From contig NZ_JASLGE010000079.1 of the NCBI RefSeq assembly GCF_030150285.1, forward strand, positions 62,001 through 126,000: a DNA stretch of 64,000 bases, given 5' to 3'. A program made the position numbers and the translations under genes. This DNA comes from Pseudomonas sp. GTDB taxonomy: Bacteria; Pseudomonadota; Gammaproteobacteria; Pseudomonadales; Pseudomonadaceae. The first letter of the stretch is position 1. Each line of letters begins with the position of its first letter. Below the pieces are notes generated by a model that worked only from the letters and a program-made list of their open reading frames with translations, was not told the DNA's origin and did no database searches. Positions 43,239 to 50,909 of the stretch are shown here, in pieces.

Positions 43239-45662
43239 TCAAAAATCCCAGCGGGTCGTGACCATCACATTGCGCGGGTCGCCATAATAGGCCGAGGTGT
43301 AAAAGCCGATATTGGTGTAGTACACCTTGTCGAACAGGTTATTAAGGTTGACGGTTGCCGACAGGTTTTCGGTGAACTGGTAGCGCGTCATCAAGTCCAC
43401 CAGCCAAAACGGGTCTTGAGTGAATTTTTCGGAGCGGCCCTCGCCACCGTTGTAGCCCCAGTTATAGAGCGTCTGCCAGCCAGCGCTTTGCCAGCGTGCA
43501 CCGCCGCCGACGGTGAGCTTGTCCAGGTCTCCCTTGAACTTATAGGTTGTATAAAAGCTGACCTGGTCTTGAGGCTCCCAGGTGGCGACTTTCTCATTTT
43601 CCTCATCGCGACTGATTTTGTGGGTGTAGCCCGCTTGCAGTTGCCAGCCAGGGCTGAGTTCACCCGATATCTCGGCTTCATACCCTTTGGTTTTGGTCTT
43701 GATGCCCAGATAGGAGCGGTCGTTGCCCGGGATGGAGTTGAACAGGACGTCTTGCAGCGGGCGATTTTTTTCATGCACTTCGAAATAGGCGAGGCTAGTG
43801 TTCAAACGCCCCCCGTAGAACTCTCCCTTGATGCCCAGCTCGTAATTATGACCTTCATTGGGGTCGAGCATTTTGCCTGTACGGTCGAGGTATTCGGTGT
43901 GTGGCTGGAAGATCTCGGTGTAGCTGGCGTAGGCCGAGAAGTTGTCGCTAAAGTCGTAGACCAGGCCTGCATAAGGCACAACCTTGCCGTTTTCCTGGCT
44001 CTTACGGGTGCCCGTAACTTTGTAGCTGGCAACGCGGGCACCGAGTAACAGGTGCAGCTCATCCATCAGGCTGAAGCGCCCGGTTGTATAGGTGCCGGTC
44101 TGGCGGGTAGTCAGGTCATTGATTTTGGTGGGTTGGTTCCACAGGGGCTCGATGGCATCACCGTCCCATTCGTAGAAATCATACGAGTTGTCAAAGTAGG
44201 TGGCTCTGCCGTAGTCCTTGCCTTTCCACTTGGCAATGGACATGGACTGCCCAACCACCATCTGATGTTCGCGGCCGAATAACTCGAAGGGGCCGGAAAC
44301 GTATACATCCAGGCTATCACTGGTGGTTTTACCCGTGTACTTCTGAGCCCAAATAGAACTCTCAGTGGCCGAATCCTGGGAGATATAGGCCAACGGTGCG
44401 TTATAGCCGTTGATTTGATGGTTGAATTGGCCTTTGGCTACCCAGCCATTGTCGAAGGCATGCTCCAGGGTTGCGAAAGCGGTTCGGCTGTATTGCGCCC
44501 AGCCACTCCAGTTGGGGCCGTTGTTGAAAGAACGCGGTACATCCAGGCGGTTGCCGACGGCATCGAACACGGTGTGGGAGCCCGTCCAACTGGAGCCTTT
44601 CGGGTCGCTGTCCTGATAATCCGCGCCTAGTGTCAGCAGCGTGTCTTCGTCCAGGTCCACTTCCAGAATGCCGTAATACACGCTGGTGGTGCGTGAGTAA
44701 TGGTCCAGGAACGTGTGTTTGTCCTGATAGGTCGCCACTGCGCGGCCGCGAACATTACCGGACTCGGTCAAGGGGCCGCTCAGGTCAATCCCCGAGCGGT
44801 AATTGTCCCAGGTGCCTGCGCCGAGTTCGACGTTACCCTGAAAGTCGGCGGTAGGTTTTTTGCGAATAAGGTTGATGGTGCCGCCAGGGCCCCCCGCGCC
44901 GGTCAGCAGGCCCGTGGCACCCTTGAGTACTTCGACGCGATCATAAATGGCCATATCCGTGAGCGTTTGGCCCGCCGAATACTGGGTATCGCGTAGCGTC
45001 GGGATGCCATCGTATTGGAAGTTCACAATGGAAAAGCCGCGTGAATAGTAGTTGGTGCGCTCGGAGTCGTAAGTCGAGACCGTGATACCGGGGGTGTGGC
45101 GCATCACATCGTCAATGGAAGTGAGATCAAAGTCATTCATCATCTGGCGGGTGACCACTGAGATTGACTGCGGCGTTTCCCGGGGCGTCAGCACCAAACG
45201 CGTGGCGGTAGCGATAGTGCCTGGCGTGTAGGAGCCGGAGCCCTCGGTCACCGTCCCCAACTGGTTCGTGGTGACTTCCGTGGCCCCCAACTCCAGTGCG
45301 CCATCAGATGTTTTCGGCTCCAGTACATAGCCGCCGTTGCTTTGACGCCTGGCTTGCAACCCGCTGTTGGCCAGCAGGCGGGCAAGGCCTTCTTCGACGC
45401 TGTAAGTACCATCCAGGCCTGCGGTCGTCAGGTCACGGGTCTGTTCAGTGTCAAACGACAGGGTCACACCCGCTTGTACCCCAAACCGAGTCAATGCACT
45501 GGTCAGTGGGCCGGCGGCGATCTGATAAGACACCAGGTTTTGCGCCAGAACCGGAGTGGGCATTAATGCCAGCCCCGGCACACTGGCCAGGGTCAAGCCA
45601 AACAGGGCCAAGCGTACCGCACGCGCCATGGAGGTCCTGGGGGAGAGGGGAAGCAGGGGCAT
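43239..45662 (-). CDS. TonB-dependent siderophore receptor with signalling domain (FpvA/FpvB-like)
   Basis: An 807-aa receptor. After a signal peptide (ARAVRLALFGLTLASVPGLALMPTPVLAQ) comes an STN signalling domain at residues 45-120 (YQIAAGPLTSALTRFGVQAGVTLSFDTEQTRDLTTAGLDGTYSVEEGLARLLANSGLQARR). A plug domain (QSISVVTRQMMNDFDLTSIDDVMRHTPGITVSTYDSERTNYYSRGFSIVNFQYDGIP) and a barrel ending in MVTTRWDF follow. The plug is of the pyoverdine/hydroxamate receptor type. The STN domain and the fecI/fecR pair just upstream indicate cell-surface signalling. A second possible start lies at 45629. Confidence 0.9.
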   Translation of the reverse strand: MPLLPLSPRTSMARAVRLALFGLTLASVPGLALMPTPVLAQNLVSYQIAAGPLTSALTRFGVQAGVTLSFDTEQTRDLTTAGLDGTYSVEEGLARLLANSGLQARRQSNGGYVLEPKTSDGALELGATEVTTNQLGTVTEGSGSYTPGTIATATRLVLTPRETPQSISVVTRQMMNDFDLTSIDDVMRHTPGITVSTYDSERTNYYSRGFSIVNFQYDGIPTLRDTQYSAGQTLTDMAIYDRVEVLKGATGLLTGAGGPGGTINLIRKKPTADFQGNVELGAGTWDNYRSGIDLSGPLTESGNVRGRAVATYQDKHTFLDHYSRTTSVYYGILEVDLDEDTLLTLGADYQDSDPKGSSWTGSHTVFDAVGNRLDVPRSFNNGPNWSGWAQYSRTAFATLEHAFDNGWVAKGQFNHQINGYNAPLAYISQDSATESSIWAQKYTGKTTSDSLDVYVSGPFELFGREHQMVVGQSMSIAKWKGKDYGRATYFDNSYDFYEWDGDAIEPLWNQPTKINDLTTRQTGTYTTGRFSLMDELHLLLGARVASYKVTGTRKSQENGKVVPYAGLVYDFSDNFSAYASYTEIFQPHTEYLDRTGKMLDPNEGHNYELGIKGEFYGGRLNTSLAYFEVHEKNRPLQDVLFNSIPGNDRSYLGIKTKTKGYEAEISGELSPGWQLQAGYTHKISRDEENEKVATWEPQDQVSFYTTYKFKGDLDKLTVGGGARWQSAGWQTLYNWGYNGGEGRSEKFTQDPFWLVDLMTRYQFTENLSATVNLNNLFDKVYYTNIGFYTSAYYGDPRNVMVTTRWDF

Positions 45663-45723
45663 TCGGTGATCCTTCCGTTAGTCTGGCAGACAGCCACTGT
45701 TGTCGCGGCTTATGTCCTTGACG

Positions 45724-45740
45724 GATGAGAATCGAAATCA
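45724..45740 (-). promoter_or_regulatory. possible Fur box upstream of the signalling receptor
   Basis: On the minus strand TGATTTCGATTCTCATC, an imperfect match to Fur half-sites, lies about 62 bases before the receptor start in the 112-bp gap after fecR. Confidence 0.3.
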
Positions 45741-45774
45741 GCAAGGTTACGGTGAAAGTATTTTCAGCGCCGGA

Positions 45775-46722
45775 TTACGCCGGTTCCACGCTGGCCCAGT
45801 AGCGGGTCATGTAACGCACTCTGACGGGCAGGGTCTTGCTCAGGTTTTCCAGCACCGTCTCGGTGTCATCAATGCGAAAGGCCCCGGAAATGCTCAAGTG
45901 TTGAACCGCAGCGGCGCAGCGCAGAACGCCTGGGCGGTAGCGGCTCAGTTCCTCGATAAAGTCCCCCAGCCGCCAGTCCTCCACGCTCAACATGCCGTGC
46001 ACCCACGCGGCCGAACTGGCCGCAAGAGGCTCAGCGGCATCGATGTGATTGCGGTCAAACAAGACTTGCTGGCCGGCGTCCAGGCGAAGGGGGTGATCGG
46101 CACGTTCCGCCGCCGACACTTCAACGGCCGCTTGCAGCACCCCGACGCGGGCGTGTTCAGGCCATAGGCGCACGCTGAACTGCGTACCGAGCGCGCGTAT
46201 GCGGCCCTGTGCGGTGCTGACGATAAAGGGCCGTTGGGCGGGGTCTTTGGCGGTTTGCACGAGTATTTCGCCGCCGTATAACTGAATGAGCCGCTGGTGA
46301 GCATCGAAGCGAATATCCAGCGCCGTGTCCGCGTTCAACGCCAGTTGCGAGCCATCCTCCAGCTCAAGCGAGCGCCGTTCGCCGACGCCGGTGCGGTGTT
46401 GAGCCAGCATCGAGCGATACGGCACCGCCTCAACGGTCAGCCAGGAACAGCCGCCCACGGCCATCAGCATGCCCAGTATTTTCAGCACCTCACGCCGTTG
46501 CGCCTTGGCGGCACCGAGGCTGGACAAGGCCGCTTGCCGAGGCATTTGCGCCCACTGCTGTTGAAGCCTCTCGACCCGCGTCCATGCCGCCGCGTGCTGT
46601 GGGCTTGATTGCATCCAGGCCTGCCAGGCTCTGGTTTTGGCCTCACTGACCGCCCCGTCATTGAGTTGCACGTACCACGTAGCGGCCGCCTCTAGCGTTT
46701 TGATATCCAGCGTCGTACTCAT
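45775..46722 (-). CDS. fecR: FecR-family anti-sigma factor
   Basis: A 315-aa inner-membrane sensor. The N-terminal DUF4880 segment reads TLEAAATWYVQLNDGAVSEAKTRAWQAWMQSSPQHAAAWTRVE. One membrane helix (LKILGMLMAVGGCSWLTVE) and the FecR domain (HRTGVGERRSLELEDGSQLALNADTALDIRFDAHQRLIQLYGGEILVQTAKD) follow, then a C-terminal STN-like part. ATG at 46722 overlaps the fecI stop by 4 bp. It relays receptor occupancy to the sigma factor. In pseudomonads such proteins are often cleaved in steps. Confidence 0.9.
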   Translation of the reverse strand: MSTTLDIKTLEAAATWYVQLNDGAVSEAKTRAWQAWMQSSPQHAAAWTRVERLQQQWAQMPRQAALSSLGAAKAQRREVLKILGMLMAVGGCSWLTVEAVPYRSMLAQHRTGVGERRSLELEDGSQLALNADTALDIRFDAHQRLIQLYGGEILVQTAKDPAQRPFIVSTAQGRIRALGTQFSVRLWPEHARVGVLQAAVEVSAAERADHPLRLDAGQQVLFDRNHIDAAEPLAASSAAWVHGMLSVEDWRLGDFIEELSRYRPGVLRCAAAVQHLSISGAFRIDDTETVLENLSKTLPVRVRYMTRYWASVEPA

Positions 46723-47222
46723 TCGGTGTCGACCAGCAACAAACACCGCGTCATGGCGCGGATCAAATGATTCTTCACCGTGGTCACCGATACATTAAAA
46801 CGTTCAGCGGCCGCGACATACGTCAGCCCTTCCAGTTGCACCGCGAGGAAAATATCCCGAGTCCGCGTGCCCAACTCATCCAGCAACGTGTCGATTGAGA
46901 CCAGCATCTCGATGATCGACAACCGCACCTCCGGCGAGACATCCACCGGCTCCGGCCTGAGGGCCAACGCCTGCAGATAGGCGTGCTCGATGGTGCGGCG
47001 GCGGGATTTATCGATCAACAGCGAGCGCGCAATCGCACTCAAATAGCCGCGCGGCTCACGAATCGGCGCAACCGGGCGTGCCGTCATCACCCGCAAGAAC
47101 GTGTCCTGCGCCAGATCAGCCGCATCGGCCGTATTGCCCAGCCGAACCCGCAACCAGCCCTTCAGCCAGCTGTTGTGCTCGCTGTACATCTGATGAAGAA
47201 CCGAATGATCAAGCGCCGACAT
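46719..47222 (-). CDS. fecI: ECF sigma factor, FecI-like
   Basis: A 167-aa iron-starvation sigma factor. The sigma-70 region 2 reads MYSEHNSWLKGWLRVRLGNTADAADLAQDTFLRVMTA. Region 4 reads LLDELGTRTRDIFLAVQLEGLTYVAAAERFNVSVTTVKNHLIRAM. It should direct transcription of the downstream FpvA-like receptor when the cognate ferric siderophore binds. fecI-fecR-receptor are in one direction. A Fur-like box lies just upstream. Confidence 0.92.
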   Translation of the reverse strand: MSALDHSVLHQMYSEHNSWLKGWLRVRLGNTADAADLAQDTFLRVMTARPVAPIREPRGYLSAIARSLLIDKSRRRTIEHAYLQALALRPEPVDVSPEVRLSIIEMLVSIDTLLDELGTRTRDIFLAVQLEGLTYVAAAERFNVSVTTVKNHLIRAMTRCLLLVDTE

Positions 47223-47240
47223 GAGTAAGCCACCAATGCG

Positions 47241-47261
47241 TAAATGGTAATCGCTCGCATT
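47241..47261 (-). promoter_or_regulatory. putative Fur box upstream of fecI
   Basis: On the minus strand AATGCGAGCGATTACCATTTA, about 20 bases before the fecI start, resembles Pseudomonas Fur boxes with an AATGCGA half and an ATTACCATTT half. Confidence 0.45.
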
Positions 47262-47380
47262 GTCATGATGGCCAGTTGTTTATGCAAGGCCGTTTTTGAG
47301 GGAGGGGATGGTCGGTGTACTCATAGTACGTAACACCCTTGTGAAACGGCCCACCTATTTTGGTGTGTATTGTGTGTAGC

Positions 47381-47407
47381 TATAATTTGCACCATCGCTC
47401 GATGGTG
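47381..47407 (+). promoter_or_regulatory. hicAB promoter -10 and HicB operator palindrome
   Basis: A consensus -10 TATAAT (47381-47386) is followed at once by the perfect palindrome CACCATCG-CT-CGATGGTG (47390-47407), covering the expected transcription start. This is where an autorepressing HicB/HicAB complex would bind. The -35 element is poor. Confidence 0.65.
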
Positions 47408-47438
47408 TGTGCCGTGCACAACATAGAAGGGTATCGGA

Positions 47439-47636
47439 GTGCGAAGTCGTGAGCTTATTGAGCTGCTGGAGAGCGATGGTTAGTTTGAGGTTGCGGTTAA
47501 GGGCAGTCACCATCAATTCAAACACCCGAACAAGGCTGGCAGGGTCACGGTGCCGCACCCCAAGGCCGAAATTGCAAAGGGAACGCTGCCCAGCATCCTT
47601 AAATCCGCAGGTCTCAAGGGAGAATTACTGTCATGA
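47439..47636 (+). pseudogene. hicA: hicA toxin gene interrupted by an amber codon
   Basis: From GTG at 47439 the frame encodes VRSRELIELLESDG, then TAG at 47481-47483, then continues in frame FEVAVKGSHHQFKHPNKAGRV and TVPHPKAEIAKGTLPSILKSAGLKGELLS to TGA at 47634-47636. The whole is a textbook HicA mRNA interferase (dsRBD-like fold, active-site His in GSHHQF). The TAG stands exactly where HicA has Trp (DGW), so a single TGG to TAG change explains the break. The stop overlaps hicB by 4 bp. Unless suppressed or reinitiated, no toxin is made. Confidence 0.88.
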
Positions 47637-48034
47637 AATTCCCGGTCGTAATACACAAAGATGCTGATTCTGAATTCAGCGTGACGGTCCCTGATGTGCC
47701 CGGTTGCTTCTCAGCGGGCGCTACGTTTTCTGAAGCGCTGCAAAACGTGCAAGAAGCACTGGCTCTGCACCTGGAGGGCACCGTTGCGGATGGCGGCGAG
47801 TTGCCACAGGCCAAGGATATTGATGCACACCTGGACCATCCGGATTATGCCGGTGGGATCTGGGCCGTCATCGACTTCGACTTGACGCCCTATTTGGGCA
47901 AGTCCGTTCGATTCAATGCGTCTTTGCCTGAAAATCTGTTGCAGCGCATCGACGAGCGGGTCAGCAAGGACCACCGCTACGCCTCGCGCTCAGGGTTTCT
48001 GGCGACCGCCGCATTGCGCGAGTTGAGTGTTTAG
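47633..48034 (+). CDS. hicB: HicB antitoxin
   Basis: A 133-aa HicB. The N-terminal partial RNase H-like fold is MKFPVVIHKDADSEFSVTVPDVPGCFSAGATFSEALQNVQEALALHLEG. The C-terminus (VRFNASLPENLLQRIDERVSKDHRYASRSGFLATAALREL) is a ribbon-helix-helix DNA-binding domain. It is intact, although its hicA partner carries an amber codon. The operator palindrome upstream is also intact, so it may still act as a repressor. Confidence 0.92.
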   Translation: MKFPVVIHKDADSEFSVTVPDVPGCFSAGATFSEALQNVQEALALHLEGTVADGGELPQAKDIDAHLDHPDYAGGIWAVIDFDLTPYLGKSVRFNASLPENLLQRIDERVSKDHRYASRSGFLATAALRELSV

Positions 48035-48119
48035 GGAACCTCAGTCGAAGTGTGCAGTTGTGGGGCACACTTCTTCTGAGGTCGGGAGTTGATTAAGCAA
48101 ACCGTTCAGTCATTTGAAC

Positions 48120-49154
48120 CTACAGTGCGACGGGTTGCGGCTGTGGGAAATCCCATTGGCCATTCAGTAATTCTTCGCTCGGCTCATAAAGCCTGACGGT
48201 GTAGTTCCAGCCGGGCGGTGTCGGCAGGCAATTGGCGATTTTGCCGTCGCACCCGCCGAACTGGATATCAATCGAGCCATCAGCCTTTTTTTGGGCCGTG
48301 AGGTTGTTTAACGAATAGGCGTCGTACGGGTTTTTTTCGAAGTAACCGTCGGCGTTATAAACGCTCACCGACCAGAAACCATTCACCGGCACTTGCCCCA
48401 CTTTTAACCGATAAACGGTTTTCCCATCGTTCTGTGGCATCACGCCGCCGAGGTAGATGGCGTCTTTGGCCGGGTTTCCGCCCCATCCCGTTGCCGTGCC
48501 AATCAGGTGATGCACCGGATTGACCGCGCCCTTGGGGCCAAAGGACTGGTTGTAGTCGGGAATCGTCGAGCCCAGCACTGCCAGGGCATCGCGCACCTTT
48601 TTTTGACTGGCCGGGTCCCACTTCGGTGTGACGAACACCCCGGTTCCGGCCTGGCTGACCTTGATTGCGTCTTGCAGCGCATGCACCTGTTTAAGGTCGT
48701 TGTCATCGGCGGGGTCGAAGAACAGGCGCACGGCGACAAACACATAGCGGGTACCGATAGCGTCTTTGGTCAGCGTCTGTGGGCCGGCCCCGTAAGCGAC
48801 CGTGGGCACGTAATGGTCCTCGTTGACCACTTGCATCGACATAAACCGCTTGCCGGCCTCAGGCAAGGTGATCGTCACAGGGCCGGCGTCCAGGTCGAAC
48901 ACGGCAGATGAATACAACGTGTCGCGGTTCATGCGCACCACATTCTGGGCATCGATGGGAACGGGGTCGCGGCTATGAACAAACCGACCCAAACTGCCCG
49001 TTGCAACCATCTTGCCCATATAAAGATCGGACTCGGCCCGGGCAAAATTATCGACCCCGACCTGTGGGGTCGCCTCGGCGGATGACTGCGCGCTCACACT
49101 GCCAACGGCGGCCAGCGTGAGGGCGATAATGCAGGTTGCGGATGAATACGACAT
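48120..49154 (-). CDS. DUF1254/DUF1214 secreted protein
   Basis: A 344-aa exported protein with signal peptide CIIALTLAAVGSVSAQSS. DUF1254 occupies the first half (GRFVHSRDPVPIDAQNVVRMNRDTLYSSAVFDLDAGPVTITLPEAGKRFMSMQVVNEDHYVP). DUF1214 occupies the C-terminal part (VPVNGFWSVSVYNADGYFEKNPYDAYSLNNLTAQKKADGSIDIQFGGC). The family is common in proteobacteria and its function is not established. The divergent arrangement usual for a regulated pair is absent; an AraC gene lies upstream on the same strand. Confidence 0.87.
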   Translation of the reverse strand: MSYSSATCIIALTLAAVGSVSAQSSAEATPQVGVDNFARAESDLYMGKMVATGSLGRFVHSRDPVPIDAQNVVRMNRDTLYSSAVFDLDAGPVTITLPEAGKRFMSMQVVNEDHYVPTVAYGAGPQTLTKDAIGTRYVFVAVRLFFDPADDNDLKQVHALQDAIKVSQAGTGVFVTPKWDPASQKKVRDALAVLGSTIPDYNQSFGPKGAVNPVHHLIGTATGWGGNPAKDAIYLGGVMPQNDGKTVYRLKVGQVPVNGFWSVSVYNADGYFEKNPYDAYSLNNLTAQKKADGSIDIQFGGCDGKIANCLPTPPGWNYTVRLYEPSEELLNGQWDFPQPQPVAL

Positions 49155-49266
49155 GCAAACCTCGGGGTCTTAAAAGTGGGTATCACCTTTTAAAACTGTA
49201 TAAGAACCCCCCGAGGGAAACTTGCCATTTAGTGCCAAACGCACCGCGAATGCAGAGCTTAAAGGC

Positions 49267-50274
49267 TTAGGCGAGCGTTTCTACATCCTGCAACAAGGTT
49301 GAGAGGTAGCGCGACGGCGGGGTGCCGGTCCAGCGCTTGAAAGCCCGGGTAAAGTGCGCCGGGTCGCTGTAACCGACCATGTAAGCAATTTCCGTCGCGG
49401 TATATTTACCGCTGGCCAGTAATTGAAAGGACTCACTGCGGCGGGTCTCGTCCCGCAACGCATCAAAGTCAATGCCGCAGTGTTCAAGGCGACGTTGCAA
49501 CGTGCGAGCAGACAAACCAACCTTTTTGGAAATGGCCGCCAGCCTGGAGTGTTCCTGATTCGCGATCTGCTGGACCAGCACGTCAGCCACTTCAGAGGTC
49601 GACTTCAAGGCCTGAGTGGTTTTCCATGCCCCATCCCGCACCGGTTGCAGAGGAATTTCGAGCAACTCACGATCGAACTCGATCATGTTGTACTCGGCGT
49701 TCATCTTCAAATGCGGCCCCAGGTATTCCTCCAGCGCTTCATCCCCCCGTACCCTCGGGTTTTTAAGGTGTACACGAATGGCCCCGGCGGCCCCGGACAT
49801 CAGCGGCACCTTCCTGAGCACCACCAGGCTGGCGGTCGTGACCTGTAACGGGTCGGCCCCGTGCTGCCCGTTAAAGGCGTGAATGAGCTTCGTCGTGCGG
49901 CCCTCGGTGATAATTTTCACCTCACCGCCCTGGTGCAGCAAATTCGTATGAACCGCCGCCATGGCACAAGCCTGAGCCAGATGGGTGGACCCCAAAATCA
50001 ACTCACCCCAGGCCCCGAGCGCGCGCACATCAGTCAAATGGCCCACCGCCGCCCCGCCGAAAGGATCCTGCGCGGCGGCGGCCATTTCATTCGCGATATG
50101 AAAACACGCCGCACGCGGCACCCAGATATCGGGGTTTTGAAACACCTGCGGAGAAATGCCAAAACGCCGGAAAAACTCCAGCGCAGACACCCCGCGCATA
50201 TTCAAATAAGGCGCCACTTGCCGAAGCGTGCTGAGTTTGATGGATGGCCTAGCAATCGTCATAACCGCATGCAC
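49267..50274 (-). CDS. AraC-family regulator
   Basis: A 335-aa regulator with an N-terminal arabinose-binding-like domain (RQVAPYLNMRGVSALEFFRRFGISPQVFQNPDIWVPRAACFHIANEMAAAAQDPFGGAAVG). The C-terminal double HTH reads HSRLAAISKKVGLSARTLQRRLEHCGIDFDALRDETRRSESFQLLASGKYTATEIAYMVGYSDPAHFTRAFKRWTGTPPSRY. The start could also be the Met at 50262. It is the last backbone gene before the island boundary. Its neighbour DUF1254 gene could be a target. Confidence 0.88.
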   Translation of the reverse strand: MHAVMTIARPSIKLSTLRQVAPYLNMRGVSALEFFRRFGISPQVFQNPDIWVPRAACFHIANEMAAAAQDPFGGAAVGHLTDVRALGAWGELILGSTHLAQACAMAAVHTNLLHQGGEVKIITEGRTTKLIHAFNGQHGADPLQVTTASLVVLRKVPLMSGAAGAIRVHLKNPRVRGDEALEEYLGPHLKMNAEYNMIEFDRELLEIPLQPVRDGAWKTTQALKSTSEVADVLVQQIANQEHSRLAAISKKVGLSARTLQRRLEHCGIDFDALRDETRRSESFQLLASGKYTATEIAYMVGYSDPAHFTRAFKRWTGTPPSRYLSTLLQDVETLA

Positions 50275-50524
50275 CTGCTGTTAAAAACACCCTGCCCGGC
50301 ATTCAGCCCGACAGCGATGTAAAAGGGCAAAATGACATTAGCGAATGAGGGCGAAGTAAACAGCATGTTCAAGGCGCAGACAACAGCGCGGTTGACCGGA
50401 ATTCGCCGCCAGAGCGCAACGGTTAGGCCCGCCTGAGCGGGGGATGTTGCCGGAAAGGGGGGCATCCCGTCTTCAGGCAACCAACGAAGTTGCAGCGGGT
50501 AACGTTTCCTGACCGTTTTGAGTT

Positions 50525-50651
50525 GTATTCGACAGAACTCCCACAACGATAAAAACCGTCAGAAGGGGGGCGGGGGCGGGGGCGGGGGAGAGGGAGAGAG
50601 GCTGTATTAGTTGGCTGTGGGGCCTTGTGTGGGGCGGCACCAGGAGTCGAA
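50525..50651. repeat. left island boundary: degenerate copy of the tRNA-Thr 3' region (attL-like)
   Basis: 50624-50651 (CTTGTGTGG-GGCGGCACC-AGGAGTCGAA) matches the tRNA-Thr 3' end and flank at 59512-59540 with two substitutions and one missing base. Similarity continues leftwards: TCGACAGAACTCCCACAACG and TAAAAACCGTCAGAAGG match the terminator region beside the tRNA at 59425-59465. The copy is worn but co-linear over about 125 bp. It marks the left end of the tRNA-Thr island. Confidence 0.75.
50565..50588 (+). other. G-quadruplex-capable tract
   Basis: Four G runs of 6, 5, 5 and 5 separated by single C bases, followed by a purine-only AGAGGGAGAGAGG stretch. It lies inside the attL-like repeat exactly where the right copy has a simple terminator hairpin. 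Confidence 0.8.
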
Positions 50652-50909
50652 TATGCAGCTATCTTATTGATAATGATGTGATTTATTTATGCTAAATAAG
50701 CAGTCTACCTCTAAAGCTACCTTTATCATCTGGAAAAGGATTAGTTAGAAAGTCTCGAGACATATGTACGTCTATCTCCAGATCGAGTGAGCGTCGGAGG
50801 TGATTGCAGTCACCAAGATGTGCCAGGTGAATCCAGTAAAAACTAGGAGCCTTTAACCAATCCGTAAGGAGCTCTCAAGCAATTTCGTATCTGTCCACAG
50901 CTTTACAAG
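50652..50909. other. non-coding segment downstream of the polymerase-RT operon
   Basis: 258 bp between the attL-like repeat and the polymerase stop codon, AT-rich, with no credible frame. It holds small inverted repeats (TTATTTATGCTAAATAA near 50691, GGTGATTGCAGTCACC near 50800) but no clear terminator. It could be the 3' UTR of the operon or carry a non-coding RNA; nothing decides this. Confidence 0.4.
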
